Assembly: GCF_018069865.1 (NCBI RefSeq)
Contig: NZ_JAGQDG010000007.1
Location: 124,001-188,000 of the forward strand
Length of the DNA stretch: 64,000 nt
DNA from: Ideonella paludis
GTDB lineage: Bacteria; Pseudomonadota; Gammaproteobacteria; Burkholderiales; Burkholderiaceae_C
Reading direction: 5' to 3'
The notes under the pieces: generated by a model
The model's input: the letters and a program-made list of their open reading frames with translations, nothing else
Database searches by the model: none
What the model was told of the DNA's origin: nothing
Shown: piece after piece, positions 26,936 through 33,806 of the stretch
Layout: every line of letters begins with the position of its first letter
How positions within the stretch are numbered: position 1 is the first letter of the stretch
Translations under genes and position numbers: made by a program

Positions 26936-26975
26936 GGCCTCCTCATCGAACTGAGCACTGCTAAAGCCGCCTGCC

Positions 26976-27701
26976 GTGGATCACATTCCCTACGCCGACT
27001 TGCCCGATCCGGGGGTTCTGAACCTGGATCGAGCACTGCAGCTTCTGCGCCAAACCGGCCAGGAGTTGCCGCAAGGCCTGCCGGGCTCTGGGGCTTGGCT
27101 GCAGTCTTTGGTGGACAAGCTCTGCGACCTCAGCAGCCGCGACGCACTGACCGGGCTGGCCAACCGCCGCACGTTCGAGTCGGCGCTGAACCGTGAGATT
27201 GATCGGGTGGCGCGCTCCGGCGAGCCGGCCTTGTTGCTCTATCTGGACATTGACCACTTCAAGCGGGTCAACGACAGCCATGGCCACAGCTGTGGCGATG
27301 CCGTCATCAAGGCCGTGGCTCAGGCCATTGGCGAGAGCGTGCGTCCCATGGACTTGGCCGCTCGCATCGGCGGCGAGGAGTTCGCCATCATCTTGCCTAA
27401 CTGCCCACCGGCCTTTGGGCAAACCGTGGCCGAGCGGGTGCGTTTGCGCATTGAGTCCCGCGCCATTGATGTGGGCCCCTCTCAACGCCTGGGCGTGACG
27501 GTCAGTATTGGCGGAGCCTTTGCGCCGCAGTGGGTGCGCTCCTCGGCCTCGCTGTGGGCGGAGCGTGCGGACTTGCAGCTCTATCGCGCCAAATCAGAAG
27601 GGCGTAACCGCACTTGCCTGGAGCCGACACCGGTCTCTCTGGTCAGTGCTGAAGAAAAAGGGCTGCTGTTTGGCAGCTCACCGTCAGGGGATATTGCATG
27701 A
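26976..27701 (+). CDS. GGDEF-domain diguanylate cyclase
   Basis: 241 residues from GTG 26976. The first 55 residues are a short helical region without a recognised sensor. The GGDEF domain follows: DALTGLANRRTFE, YLDIDHFKRVNDSHGHSCGD, the active-site GGEEF at residues 132-136, and a classical inhibitory site RPMD (R123-D126) exactly five residues before it. It should make c-di-GMP and be feedback-inhibited by it. Its stop overlaps the start of the ParA-like gene by 4 bases, so the two proteins are probably made together. Confidence 0.92.
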   Translation: MDHIPYADLPDPGVLNLDRALQLLRQTGQELPQGLPGSGAWLQSLVDKLCDLSSRDALTGLANRRTFESALNREIDRVARSGEPALLLYLDIDHFKRVNDSHGHSCGDAVIKAVAQAIGESVRPMDLAARIGGEEFAIILPNCPPAFGQTVAERVRLRIESRAIDVGPSQRLGVTVSIGGAFAPQWVRSSASLWAERADLQLYRAKSEGRNRTCLEPTPVSLVSAEEKGLLFGSSPSGDIA

Positions 27702-28480
27702 ACGCCCAAGCCGCTTCAACCGGCCATGTGGCCCGAATCACCGCGATCACCAGCGGCAAAGGCGGGGTGGGCAAGACGTTCGTGTCTGCCAACCTGGCTG
27801 CTGCCATGGCGCGTCAAGGCCTGCGGGTCTTGGTGCTGGACGCCGACTTAGGCTTGGCCAACCTGGACGTGGTGCTGAACCTCTATCCCAAGATCACGCT
27901 GCACGATGTGTTCACGGGCAAGCATCAGCTTGAAGAAGCCATCATCCCGGCACCCGGCGGCTTCTCCGTGCTGCTGGCGGGCTCCGGCATGGTGGAGTAT
28001 TCGCGCCTCACGCCCGAAGTGCGTGACCAATTGGTCGATGTGATTCGCCAGATCCGGCCCAAGTACGACCGCATCTTGCTGGATACCGGGGCTGGCATCT
28101 CCGATGTGGTGCTCTACACCGTCTCGCTGGCCGACGAAGTGCTGGTCGTGGCCACGCCCGAGCCTACGTCGCTGACCGACGCCTACGCCACGATCAAAGT
28201 CATTGCCACGACCCAAGGACGTCGGGATTTGCGTCTCTTGGTCAACCAAGTCAGCAAGGTTGGCGAAGGCCGCACCATTCGGGGCCAATTGCAGCAAGTC
28301 GTCGACCGCTATGTCACCCCCGGTTTGGAAGCCCCGGTCAAACTGGCCTTTTTGGGCGAGATTCCGTCGGACCCCGCCGTGCGTCAGGCCGTGCAGCGGC
28401 GACAATTGCTGCTGGATTGCTTTCCAGGCAGCCCCGCGGCCCAAGGCATTGTGGCGGCGGCCACGCGCCTGGCCGACTGA
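27698..28480 (+). CDS. MinD/ParA-family ATPase (FlhG-like)
   Basis: 260 residues. The deviant Walker A is SGKGGVGKTFVSANLAA, with both lysines. LVLDADLGLANLDVVLNLYP is Walker A-prime, and DRILLDTGAGISDVVLYT is Walker B. The LGLANLDVVL segment and the later switch region (VATPEPTSLTDAYATIKV) are close to FlhG/YlxH/MinD2 proteins that set flagellum number or position. The N-terminal FlhF-activating DQAxxLR motif of FlhG is not seen, so chemosensory-array or pole placement are alternatives. No C-terminal MinD-type amphipathic helix is evident. Confidence 0.85.
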   Translation: MNAQAASTGHVARITAITSGKGGVGKTFVSANLAAAMARQGLRVLVLDADLGLANLDVVLNLYPKITLHDVFTGKHQLEEAIIPAPGGFSVLLAGSGMVEYSRLTPEVRDQLVDVIRQIRPKYDRILLDTGAGISDVVLYTVSLADEVLVVATPEPTSLTDAYATIKVIATTQGRRDLRLLVNQVSKVGEGRTIRGQLQQVVDRYVTPGLEAPVKLAFLGEIPSDPAVRQAVQRRQLLLDCFPGSPAAQGIVAAATRLAD

Positions 28481-28893
28481 TGGCCGACGACGACACCTCT
28501 TCTGCACCTGCTGGTCCCACACCGTTCGAGATGATGGGCGGCGAAGCGCGCGTGCGCAGCTTGGTGGATCGTTTTTACGATCTGATGGACTTGGAACCCC
28601 GCTTCACCGTGCTGCGCCAGGTCCACGGCAGCACGCTGGACGACGCCCGCGACAAGCTGTTTTGGTTTTTGTGCGGCTGGTTGGGCGGGCCCAACCATTT
28701 CATCGAGCGCTTTGGCCACCCTCGCTTGAGGGCGCGCCATCTGCCGTTTTCCATCGGCCGTGAAGAGCGCGACCAGTGGCTGGCCTGCATGTTCCAGGCG
28801 ATGGAAGACGAGCAGGTGCCTGAGGCCTTGGCCAGCCGGCTGCAGAAGTCTTTCTTCGATACGGCAGACTGGATGCGCAATCGGCCCGACTGA
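28480..28893 (+). CDS. Group II truncated haemoglobin
   Basis: 137 residues from ATG 28480, sharing one base with the preceding stop (TGATG). Group II features are the MMGGEARVRSLVDRFYDLMD helix, the LFWFLCGWLGGPNHFIERFG stretch, the proximal histidine in RARHLPFSIG and the group-II tryptophan in ERDQWLACM. Such globins bind O2 or NO. Cotranscription with a diguanylate cyclase and ParA-like ATPase hints at an oxygen or NO link to motile/sessile control, which is inference. Confidence 0.93.
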   Translation: MADDDTSSAPAGPTPFEMMGGEARVRSLVDRFYDLMDLEPRFTVLRQVHGSTLDDARDKLFWFLCGWLGGPNHFIERFGHPRLRARHLPFSIGREERDQWLACMFQAMEDEQVPEALASRLQKSFFDTADWMRNRPD

Positions 28894-28914
28894 CCAGCCC
28901 GGCCTCACCCCATG

Positions 28915-28934
28915 AGGGCGCGTTCGCGCGCCTT
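28915..28934. terminator. UUCG-capped hairpin between convergent globin and DUF1839 genes
   Basis: GGCGCG (28917-28922) and CGCGCC (28927-28932) pair around a TTCG loop, with two more pairs (A-T and a G-T wobble) at the base. The very stable tetraloop and position between two stops suggest a bidirectional terminator. T-tracts are minimal. Confidence 0.55.
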
Positions 28935-29949
28935 AGGCCTGAAGTTGGTCCAGCGCCGCGAAGCCACGGTCCCAAGCGCTGGCCAGGGTATCGAACAGCG
29001 GGCTCAGGTCCGTCGGCTTGGCTGACATCACCGCCCGCGCGCCCTTGAGGATCAGCGTCTTGCCGGTCTGGCCGATCTCGTCGAAGGCGGCGACGGCGGG
29101 CTCTGCCGCGGGGCCAAGCTCCAGCCAGCGCAGCCAGCGCGAGGCCAACTCAAAACCGGCGCCCATTTGCCGCGTGCCGGCAAAGGCCCAGACGTGATAG
29201 TGATCCAGCCCTTGCTCGCGCAGCCACGGCAAATCTTGGTGGAAGCGCTGGCCAAAGCGGTGCATGGGGTTGTCGGTGGGGCGGCGCTTCAGCAAGTCCG
29301 GCAGCTGGGCTCGGCCTTGAGCTTGAAGCTCCGCCAAGGGGCGAGACACACGGCGGTCGCTGCGAATGACCTCGGCAAACAGCGGCAGATAGCTGGGGTC
29401 GGCGGGCTGGCCCAGCCGGAAGGTGCGGTCGAAGTCTTCACCCTCCAGCGCATAGCAGCCCGCGTTGTGGAAGTAGACCAAGCGCTTGGCGGCGACATCG
29501 ATGTCGGCCAGCACGATGGTGGTCTTGGAATGGTTCTGGCGGTAATCGGTGCCGGCCACATCGGGCAGCCAAAACGCATCGGCTTCGACGCTGATCAGCT
29601 TGCCGGCGCTCAGGTGCTCCAGGGCGTGATCCAGCAGCGGGCGCCAGAGCGTCAGCTCTTGGACATCCAGGCCATAGCAGCGCCGGAGTTCGTCGTGCGA
29701 GGGCTTGAAAAAAGTCCACTGGTCGCCTTCAAAGTCCAGCGGCAGCGTTACGCCCAGCATGGCATGAGGGTCCAGCCCCATGGCATGCAGCAGCTCGATC
29801 CACAGGTCGGCATAGCAGTTTTTCTCGGGCCACACCGCGCCCTCACCATGCAGGGCATGGCGCTGGTAGTGGGCGGGGTCCAGGCCGGGCAGGGCGGTGG
29901 CGCGGGACAGTGCCAAGGTGTCGAGGGTGCTGCGCAAGCTCATGCTCAT
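28933..29949 (-). CDS. DUF1839 family protein, candidate carrier-protein-dependent aminoacyltransferase
   Basis: About 338 residues from ATG 29949 (ATG 29943 is also possible). The fold cannot be proven by eye, but the layout resembles the cysteine-protease-like BtrH_N type. Cys45 begins a helix (EKNCYADLWIELLHAMGLDP); FFKPSHDELRRCYGLDV follows; then a strand with LISVEADAFWLP, His140 in DYRQNHSKTTIVLADIDV, and Asp149/Asp151 just after. That Cys/His spacing could support acyl transfer from a carrier-protein thioester. It follows the aa:CP ligase gene by 13 bases on the same strand, and such genes commonly accompany aa:CP ligases. The acceptor is unknown. No signal peptide or membrane segment. 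Confidence 0.7.
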   Translation of the reverse strand: MSMSLRSTLDTLALSRATALPGLDPAHYQRHALHGEGAVWPEKNCYADLWIELLHAMGLDPHAMLGVTLPLDFEGDQWTFFKPSHDELRRCYGLDVQELTLWRPLLDHALEHLSAGKLISVEADAFWLPDVAGTDYRQNHSKTTIVLADIDVAAKRLVYFHNAGCYALEGEDFDRTFRLGQPADPSYLPLFAEVIRSDRRVSRPLAELQAQGRAQLPDLLKRRPTDNPMHRFGQRFHQDLPWLREQGLDHYHVWAFAGTRQMGAGFELASRWLRWLELGPAAEPAVAAFDEIGQTGKTLILKGARAVMSAKPTDLSPLFDTLASAWDRGFAALDQLQA

Positions 29950-29962
29950 CCGGATTGGACAC

Positions 29963-30883
29963 TCAAGGCCAGAGTTGGGCGCGCACATCGGCGGGCCATT
30001 GGTTCACGTCAAAACCGTGGGTCTTGATCAGCGCCAGGGTGACGCGCTCCAGGCCAAAGCCCAGGCAGGCGGTGTGGGCGGTGCTGCCGTCGGCACGCTG
30101 GATGCCGAACTTGCCGGTGAAGTGCTCTTGGTGCCAGTTGAAGGAGCAGATGGCGGTGGGCTTTTCCTCGGAGATGACCGGGACCATGATCTCGAACTTC
30201 AGCTGCTGCTCGCGCTGGCTGGTCGCCATCATCTTGCCGGCCTTGCCAAAGAAGGGGTCGTTGGCCACATCGCTGATCACCGGCAGCTTCAGGCCCTGCA
30301 ACAGGCGCAGGCCGCGCTCCAGCCAGGCGTTGCGCCAGGCTTGGACATCGTCGGGGGCGCCAACGCGGATGTATTCGCGCATGCGGAAGGATTGCAGGCG
30401 GGTGGGCTCATCCGAGGGCTCGTGCCGGTAGCACCAATTGCGCACGGTCACCAAGCGGCCACCGTCGGGCAGCAGGCCACTGAAGACGGGGTAGACCGGG
30501 TAGCAGGCGGCCGGCAACAGCATGCTTTCGGTGATCTCTAGCGCCTCTTCCCAGCGCTCGCCGTTGCGGGCCTTATCAGCCATGGCGCGGGCGTCGAGCT
30601 CTTTGCCGAAAAAGCTGTGGATGCTGCCGATGAGCTGCGGGAAGTTGTCCAGATAGCCCATCTTCTCGATCATCGTGCGCGCGACGATGGGCGGAAAGGT
30701 CATGGTCTCGGCGCCGTCGCCTGCGGCTTCGCGCTGGACCAGCGCGTCAAAGCGGTCGAGGATGTCCTCGAACACCGCACCGCGGCCGTAGCCGCCCTTG
30801 ATGGGGGTGGGAATGATCAGGCCATGGGCCACCAGGCCGTCGTAGAAGGCCTTGGGGTCGTAGCGGTCTTGAGGTGTGGTCAT
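29963..30883 (-). CDS. Amino acid:[carrier protein] ligase (seryl-tRNA synthetase-like, no tRNA-binding arm)
   Basis: 306 residues from ATG 30883. This is a class II aminoacyl-tRNA-synthetase catalytic core lacking the N-terminal coiled-coil that binds tRNA. Motif 2 is RNWCYRHEPSDEP...RLQSFRMREY and motif 3 is ACLGFGLERVTLAL. The zinc ligands known for this family (Cys-Glu-Cys, as in archaeal-type SerRS) match Cys127, Glu170 and Cys273. Characterised homologues activate glycine or alanine with ATP and load it on the phosphopantetheine of a small carrier protein, not on tRNA. The cognate carrier protein is probably the gene at 33545-33793. It lies 13 bases after the acyl-CoA dehydrogenase gene. 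Confidence 0.9.
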   Translation of the reverse strand: MTTPQDRYDPKAFYDGLVAHGLIIPTPIKGGYGRGAVFEDILDRFDALVQREAAGDGAETMTFPPIVARTMIEKMGYLDNFPQLIGSIHSFFGKELDARAMADKARNGERWEEALEITESMLLPAACYPVYPVFSGLLPDGGRLVTVRNWCYRHEPSDEPTRLQSFRMREYIRVGAPDDVQAWRNAWLERGLRLLQGLKLPVISDVANDPFFGKAGKMMATSQREQQLKFEIMVPVISEEKPTAICSFNWHQEHFTGKFGIQRADGSTAHTACLGFGLERVTLALIKTHGFDVNQWPADVRAQLWP

Positions 30884-30896
30884 GGTGGGTTCGGGG

Positions 30897-32072
30897 TCAG
30901 TCGTCTTTGTGGACCAACAGCAGGGCGGCGCTCTTGGCAGCAATACGGTCGTTGGAGACCATCAGCGAGCCCGACAGCGCGTCGCGCAGCGGGCGGCCCA
31001 TCGCGTAAGGGCCGTCATTTTTGTAGCCCTGGATGCCCACGATCTGCAGCGCGGCGATCACGATCTGCGGCGCGGCCTCCGAGGTAGAAATCTTCAGGTT
31101 GTTCATGCGCAGCGCCCAGCTCAGGCTGCTGTAGGACTCCACCTTGTCGCCGGCGGCCACAAAGCCGTCGTACTCATCGGCAATGGCCATGATCTGCTGG
31201 CGAATGACCTGCAGCCGGGTGTTGAGCTCGGCCAAGGGCAGGGCCTGGGGCGGCACGGTGCCCGGGTTCTTGCGGGCCAGGGTGCGCACATACTGGGCGG
31301 CCTTGCCATAGGCGCCGGCCGCAATGCCCATCCACAGTGCCGACCACAGGATGTGCGAGTAAGGGACCATGGACGCCGCCGAAATCTCGGCATAGTCCAC
31401 GGGCAGCACATGGTCGATGGGGCCGGTGGCACTGAACTTATAGCCCGGGCTGCAGGTGCCGCGCATGCCCAAAGTGTCCCAGGTGCTGGTCTGCTCCAGC
31501 GTCAGGTCGGACTTGCGGTTGTAGACCAAGCACTGGTCGTTGGCGGCAGAGTCGGCCGTCTTGCGGCAAGTCACCAAGATGACGTCGGCATCGGCGCAAT
31601 AAGAGCCGGTGGTGGCATCCTTGTTCAGGCGGTAGCTGTCGCCCAACCTTTCGACGGCGCAGATACTGCTTCGGGTATCGCCAAAAGTGCCCACTTCTGA
31701 GGTGATGGAGGCGATCAGGTGCTGGTGCTCGCAGAGTTCGCGCACGCGCTGCAGCAGCGTGGGGTTGCCACCCGTGTTGCGCATCAAGCAGGCCACCTGG
31801 CTGTAATGCATGGTCAGCACCATGGCGGCCGAGGCGCATCCCGGCGCCAGCGCGGAGACGATCTGCGCCAATTGCCGCATGCTGCAGCCCGAGCCGCCCA
31901 GCTCCCGCGGCACCGGGGCTGACATCAGCTTGGCGGCGCGCATGGCTTCCACGGACTCCCGAGGGAACCGGCCTTTGACATCCACGTCATTGGCATGCAA
32001 GGCGGACACCTCCTTGCTGATGCGGTGGGCGGCGTCGAGCAAGGCGTCGAAAGAAGGGGCAAGGGTGGACAT
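30897..32072 (-). CDS. Acyl-CoA dehydrogenase-family flavoenzyme, likely acting on a carrier-bound acyl or aminoacyl group
   Basis: 391 residues with the ACAD three-domain order. The N-terminal helices contain LMSAPVPRELGGSGCSMRQL; the middle beta domain contains DSYRLNKDATTGSYCADAD and WDTLGMRGTCSPGY; the C-terminal helices contain the FAD-binding LQIVGIQGYKNDGPYAMGR. The usual catalytic glutamate position is not obvious to me, so the reaction cannot be assigned. First gene of the minus-strand trio with the aa:CP ligase and DUF1839 genes. Precedent: ACAD homologues oxidise prolyl-carrier protein to pyrrolyl-carrier protein in natural-product pathways. Confidence 0.85.
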   Translation of the reverse strand: MSTLAPSFDALLDAAHRISKEVSALHANDVDVKGRFPRESVEAMRAAKLMSAPVPRELGGSGCSMRQLAQIVSALAPGCASAAMVLTMHYSQVACLMRNTGGNPTLLQRVRELCEHQHLIASITSEVGTFGDTRSSICAVERLGDSYRLNKDATTGSYCADADVILVTCRKTADSAANDQCLVYNRKSDLTLEQTSTWDTLGMRGTCSPGYKFSATGPIDHVLPVDYAEISAASMVPYSHILWSALWMGIAAGAYGKAAQYVRTLARKNPGTVPPQALPLAELNTRLQVIRQQIMAIADEYDGFVAAGDKVESYSSLSWALRMNNLKISTSEAAPQIVIAALQIVGIQGYKNDGPYAMGRPLRDALSGSLMVSNDRIAAKSAALLLVHKDD

Positions 32073-32278
32073 GTAACGGTTCCAGTAAGGACGGGTGAGC
32101 CAAAGGGCTTGCCGTCAGAAGGACATGCCTTGAATTTTGCGGGCAATGCGTCAGTTGTTCGCGAAATCAAGCTCACGAAACGGTGAGGCTCGCGAGAAAA
32201 TCACGGGAAACTTTGTCTCGGGCAGAGGATTGCGCCAAGCTTGCGCTGGCGGGCTTGTCTTTCTCTGTCTTTTTCGTC

Positions 32279-32938
32279 ATGTCCTCACCTGCCTTTAATG
32301 CCACAGACCCTGCCCCGCGTTGCTTGGTGCTGCTGCTGCATGGCTTGACCATGCTGCCGCAGACCATGCAGGCATTTGCCAAAGTCCTGGAGCCGCAGGC
32401 CTTGGTGTGTTGCCCGGCCGGGCCGGTGCAGTACCCGGATGGATCGCTGTCCTGGTGGCCGGTGGACCTGGCCAAGCGTGAGGCCGCCCTGGCGACAGGC
32501 CCCGTTGACTTGGCCCAGCGGTCCCCCAAAGAACGCGCACGAGCGAGGGAGGCTTTGCATGAGGCAGTGCGGGCTGCCCGCGCACAGCACCCCGGTTTGC
32601 CATTGGTGCTGGCGGGGTTTTCGCAAGGGGGCATGTTGGCCGTTGACTACTTGCTGCAACACCCCGACGCTCAGGCCGATGCCTTGGCGCTGATGTCGGC
32701 CTCGCGCATTGACCTTGACACCTGGCAGCCCTTGCTGCCCCGATTGGCAGGATTGCCGGTGTGGGTGACGCACGGGCGCCTCGACAACGACCTGGCCTTC
32801 AGCGCCGGTGAAGGCTTGCGCGACATGCTTCACACAGCGGGCGCGCACGTGCAGTGGCAGCCCTTTGACGGGGGGCATGAGCTGACGATGGTGGTGTGGC
32901 GGGGCTTGCGCCGATTTGTCCATGGGCTCTACCCATGA
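32279..32938 (+). CDS. Phospholipase/carboxylesterase-type alpha/beta hydrolase
   Basis: 219 residues from ATG 32279; the frame extends upstream to 32183, but that part is not family-like. It has the LLLHGLTM oxyanion strand, nucleophile elbow GFSQGG, catalytic Asp in HGRLDNDL and His in GGHEL, matching small carboxylesterases (YpfH/acyl-protein-thioesterase-like). It is the first gene of the plus-strand side, divergent from the flavoenzyme across about 206 bases that should hold both promoters. A housekeeping or editing-thioesterase role is possible. Confidence 0.8.
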   Translation: MSSPAFNATDPAPRCLVLLLHGLTMLPQTMQAFAKVLEPQALVCCPAGPVQYPDGSLSWWPVDLAKREAALATGPVDLAQRSPKERARAREALHEAVRAARAQHPGLPLVLAGFSQGGMLAVDYLLQHPDAQADALALMSASRIDLDTWQPLLPRLAGLPVWVTHGRLDNDLAFSAGEGLRDMLHTAGAHVQWQPFDGGHELTMVVWRGLRRFVHGLYP

Positions 32939-33028
32939 TCACGTTAGCTCCGTTATCATCCGCCCGCCTCTGGCCCCTTGGCGCCGGTGCAGCCGGTCCA
33001 TGCCGCTGGGGCGCGGGCCGTCGGTGAC

Positions 33029-33523
33029 ATGGACCCCTTCGTCTTCAACGCTGCCACCGCCCCCTCCATGCAGACTCTCCAGATTGACCCTCAGTGGGCC
33101 GCCCGCGCGCTGCCGGGCCAGCGCTTGTGCGCAGGCATCGACACCGTGGCGCTGGCCTCCCTGCGTGAGTCACTGGCCGCGTTTGGTCCGCGCTTTGTGC
33201 AGCGCTTGTTCACCGCTCAAGAGCAGGCGGTGGCGGCCGAAAGTGTCGATGGCGGCGTAGAGCGCTTGGCGGCGCGCTTTGCCGCCAAAGAAGCGGCCAT
33301 CAAGGCCTTTGGCTTGTCTGAGGTGGGCGTCGATTGGCGCCAGATTGAAGTGTTTCGATTGCCCTCGGGCAAGCCAGAGCTGCGCCTGCATGGCCGAGCC
33401 CTGGCGCATGCCCAGGCGCTGGGCGTGCGCAGCATGACGGTGTCTTTGAGTCATGACGGCGAGCAGGCCTGTGCCTTGGTCGTTGCTGTGGCTGATGAGG
33501 CCGCATCCCCCGAATGTGTTTGA
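33029..33523 (+). CDS. AcpS-type 4'-phosphopantetheinyl transferase
   Basis: 164 residues from ATG 33029; ATG 33068 is an alternative, and neither has a good ribosome-binding site. AcpS motifs are LCAGIDTVALASL, with metal-binding Asp38, and RFAAKEAAIKAFGL, with Glu88 and Lys92. It is longer at the N-terminus than stand-alone AcpS (about 125 residues). It should transfer phosphopantetheine from CoA to the carrier protein encoded 21 bases downstream. A dedicated PPTase suggests the housekeeping AcpS does not serve that carrier well. Confidence 0.85.
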   Translation: MDPFVFNAATAPSMQTLQIDPQWAARALPGQRLCAGIDTVALASLRESLAAFGPRFVQRLFTAQEQAVAAESVDGGVERLAARFAAKEAAIKAFGLSEVGVDWRQIEVFRLPSGKPELRLHGRALAHAQALGVRSMTVSLSHDGEQACALVVAVADEAASPECV

Positions 33524-33531
33524 TTTTTGAC

Positions 33532-33537
33532 GAGGAG
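33532..33537 (+). promoter_or_regulatory. Strong ribosome-binding site of the carrier-protein gene
   Basis: GAGGAG ends 7 bases before ATG 33545 and decides that start over the ATG-like codon 18 bases upstream. It is the best ribosome-binding site in this run, fitting high expression of a small carrier protein. Confidence 0.7.
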
Positions 33538-33544
33538 ATTTTCC

Positions 33545-33793
33545 ATGAGTGCTTCTGTTGCTGAGCGTATCCGAGCCATCCTGGCCAAGCATGGCAAGCT
33601 GTCGCAAGACGCCGCAGCCCTGGCTGCTGATGCTGACCTGTACGCGGCGGGCATGACCTCGCACGCCAGCGTCAACGTCATGCTGGCGCTGGAGGGTGAG
33701 TTCGACATTGAGTTCCCCGACCACTTGCTGACCCGCGCTGTGTTCTCCAGCGTGGCAGCGATCCAAGCTGCCGTGGAAGAGCTGACCGCCTAA
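33545..33793 (+). CDS. Small acyl/aminoacyl carrier protein
   Basis: 82 residues. A four-helix carrier-protein pattern is visible, with the phosphopantetheine site at Ser39 in LYAAGMTSHASVNVML. The site is TSH, not the DSL of fatty-acid ACPs, as also occurs in carrier proteins charged by amino acid:[carrier protein] ligases. LEGEFDIEFPDHLL is helix-III-like. Context: dedicated PPTase 21 bases upstream, GH2-like gene 13 bases downstream, aa:CP ligase 3 kb away on the other strand. Confidence 0.88.
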   Translation: MSASVAERIRAILAKHGKLSQDAAALAADADLYAAGMTSHASVNVMLALEGEFDIEFPDHLLTRAVFSSVAAIQAAVEELTA

Positions 33794-33806
33794 GGGTCTG
33801 TTTGCC

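Noticed and set aside
26782-26975. A sigma-28 (flagellar) promoter before cheR
   Set aside because: A TAAA occurs on the minus strand, but no GCCGATAA-like box follows at the needed distance.
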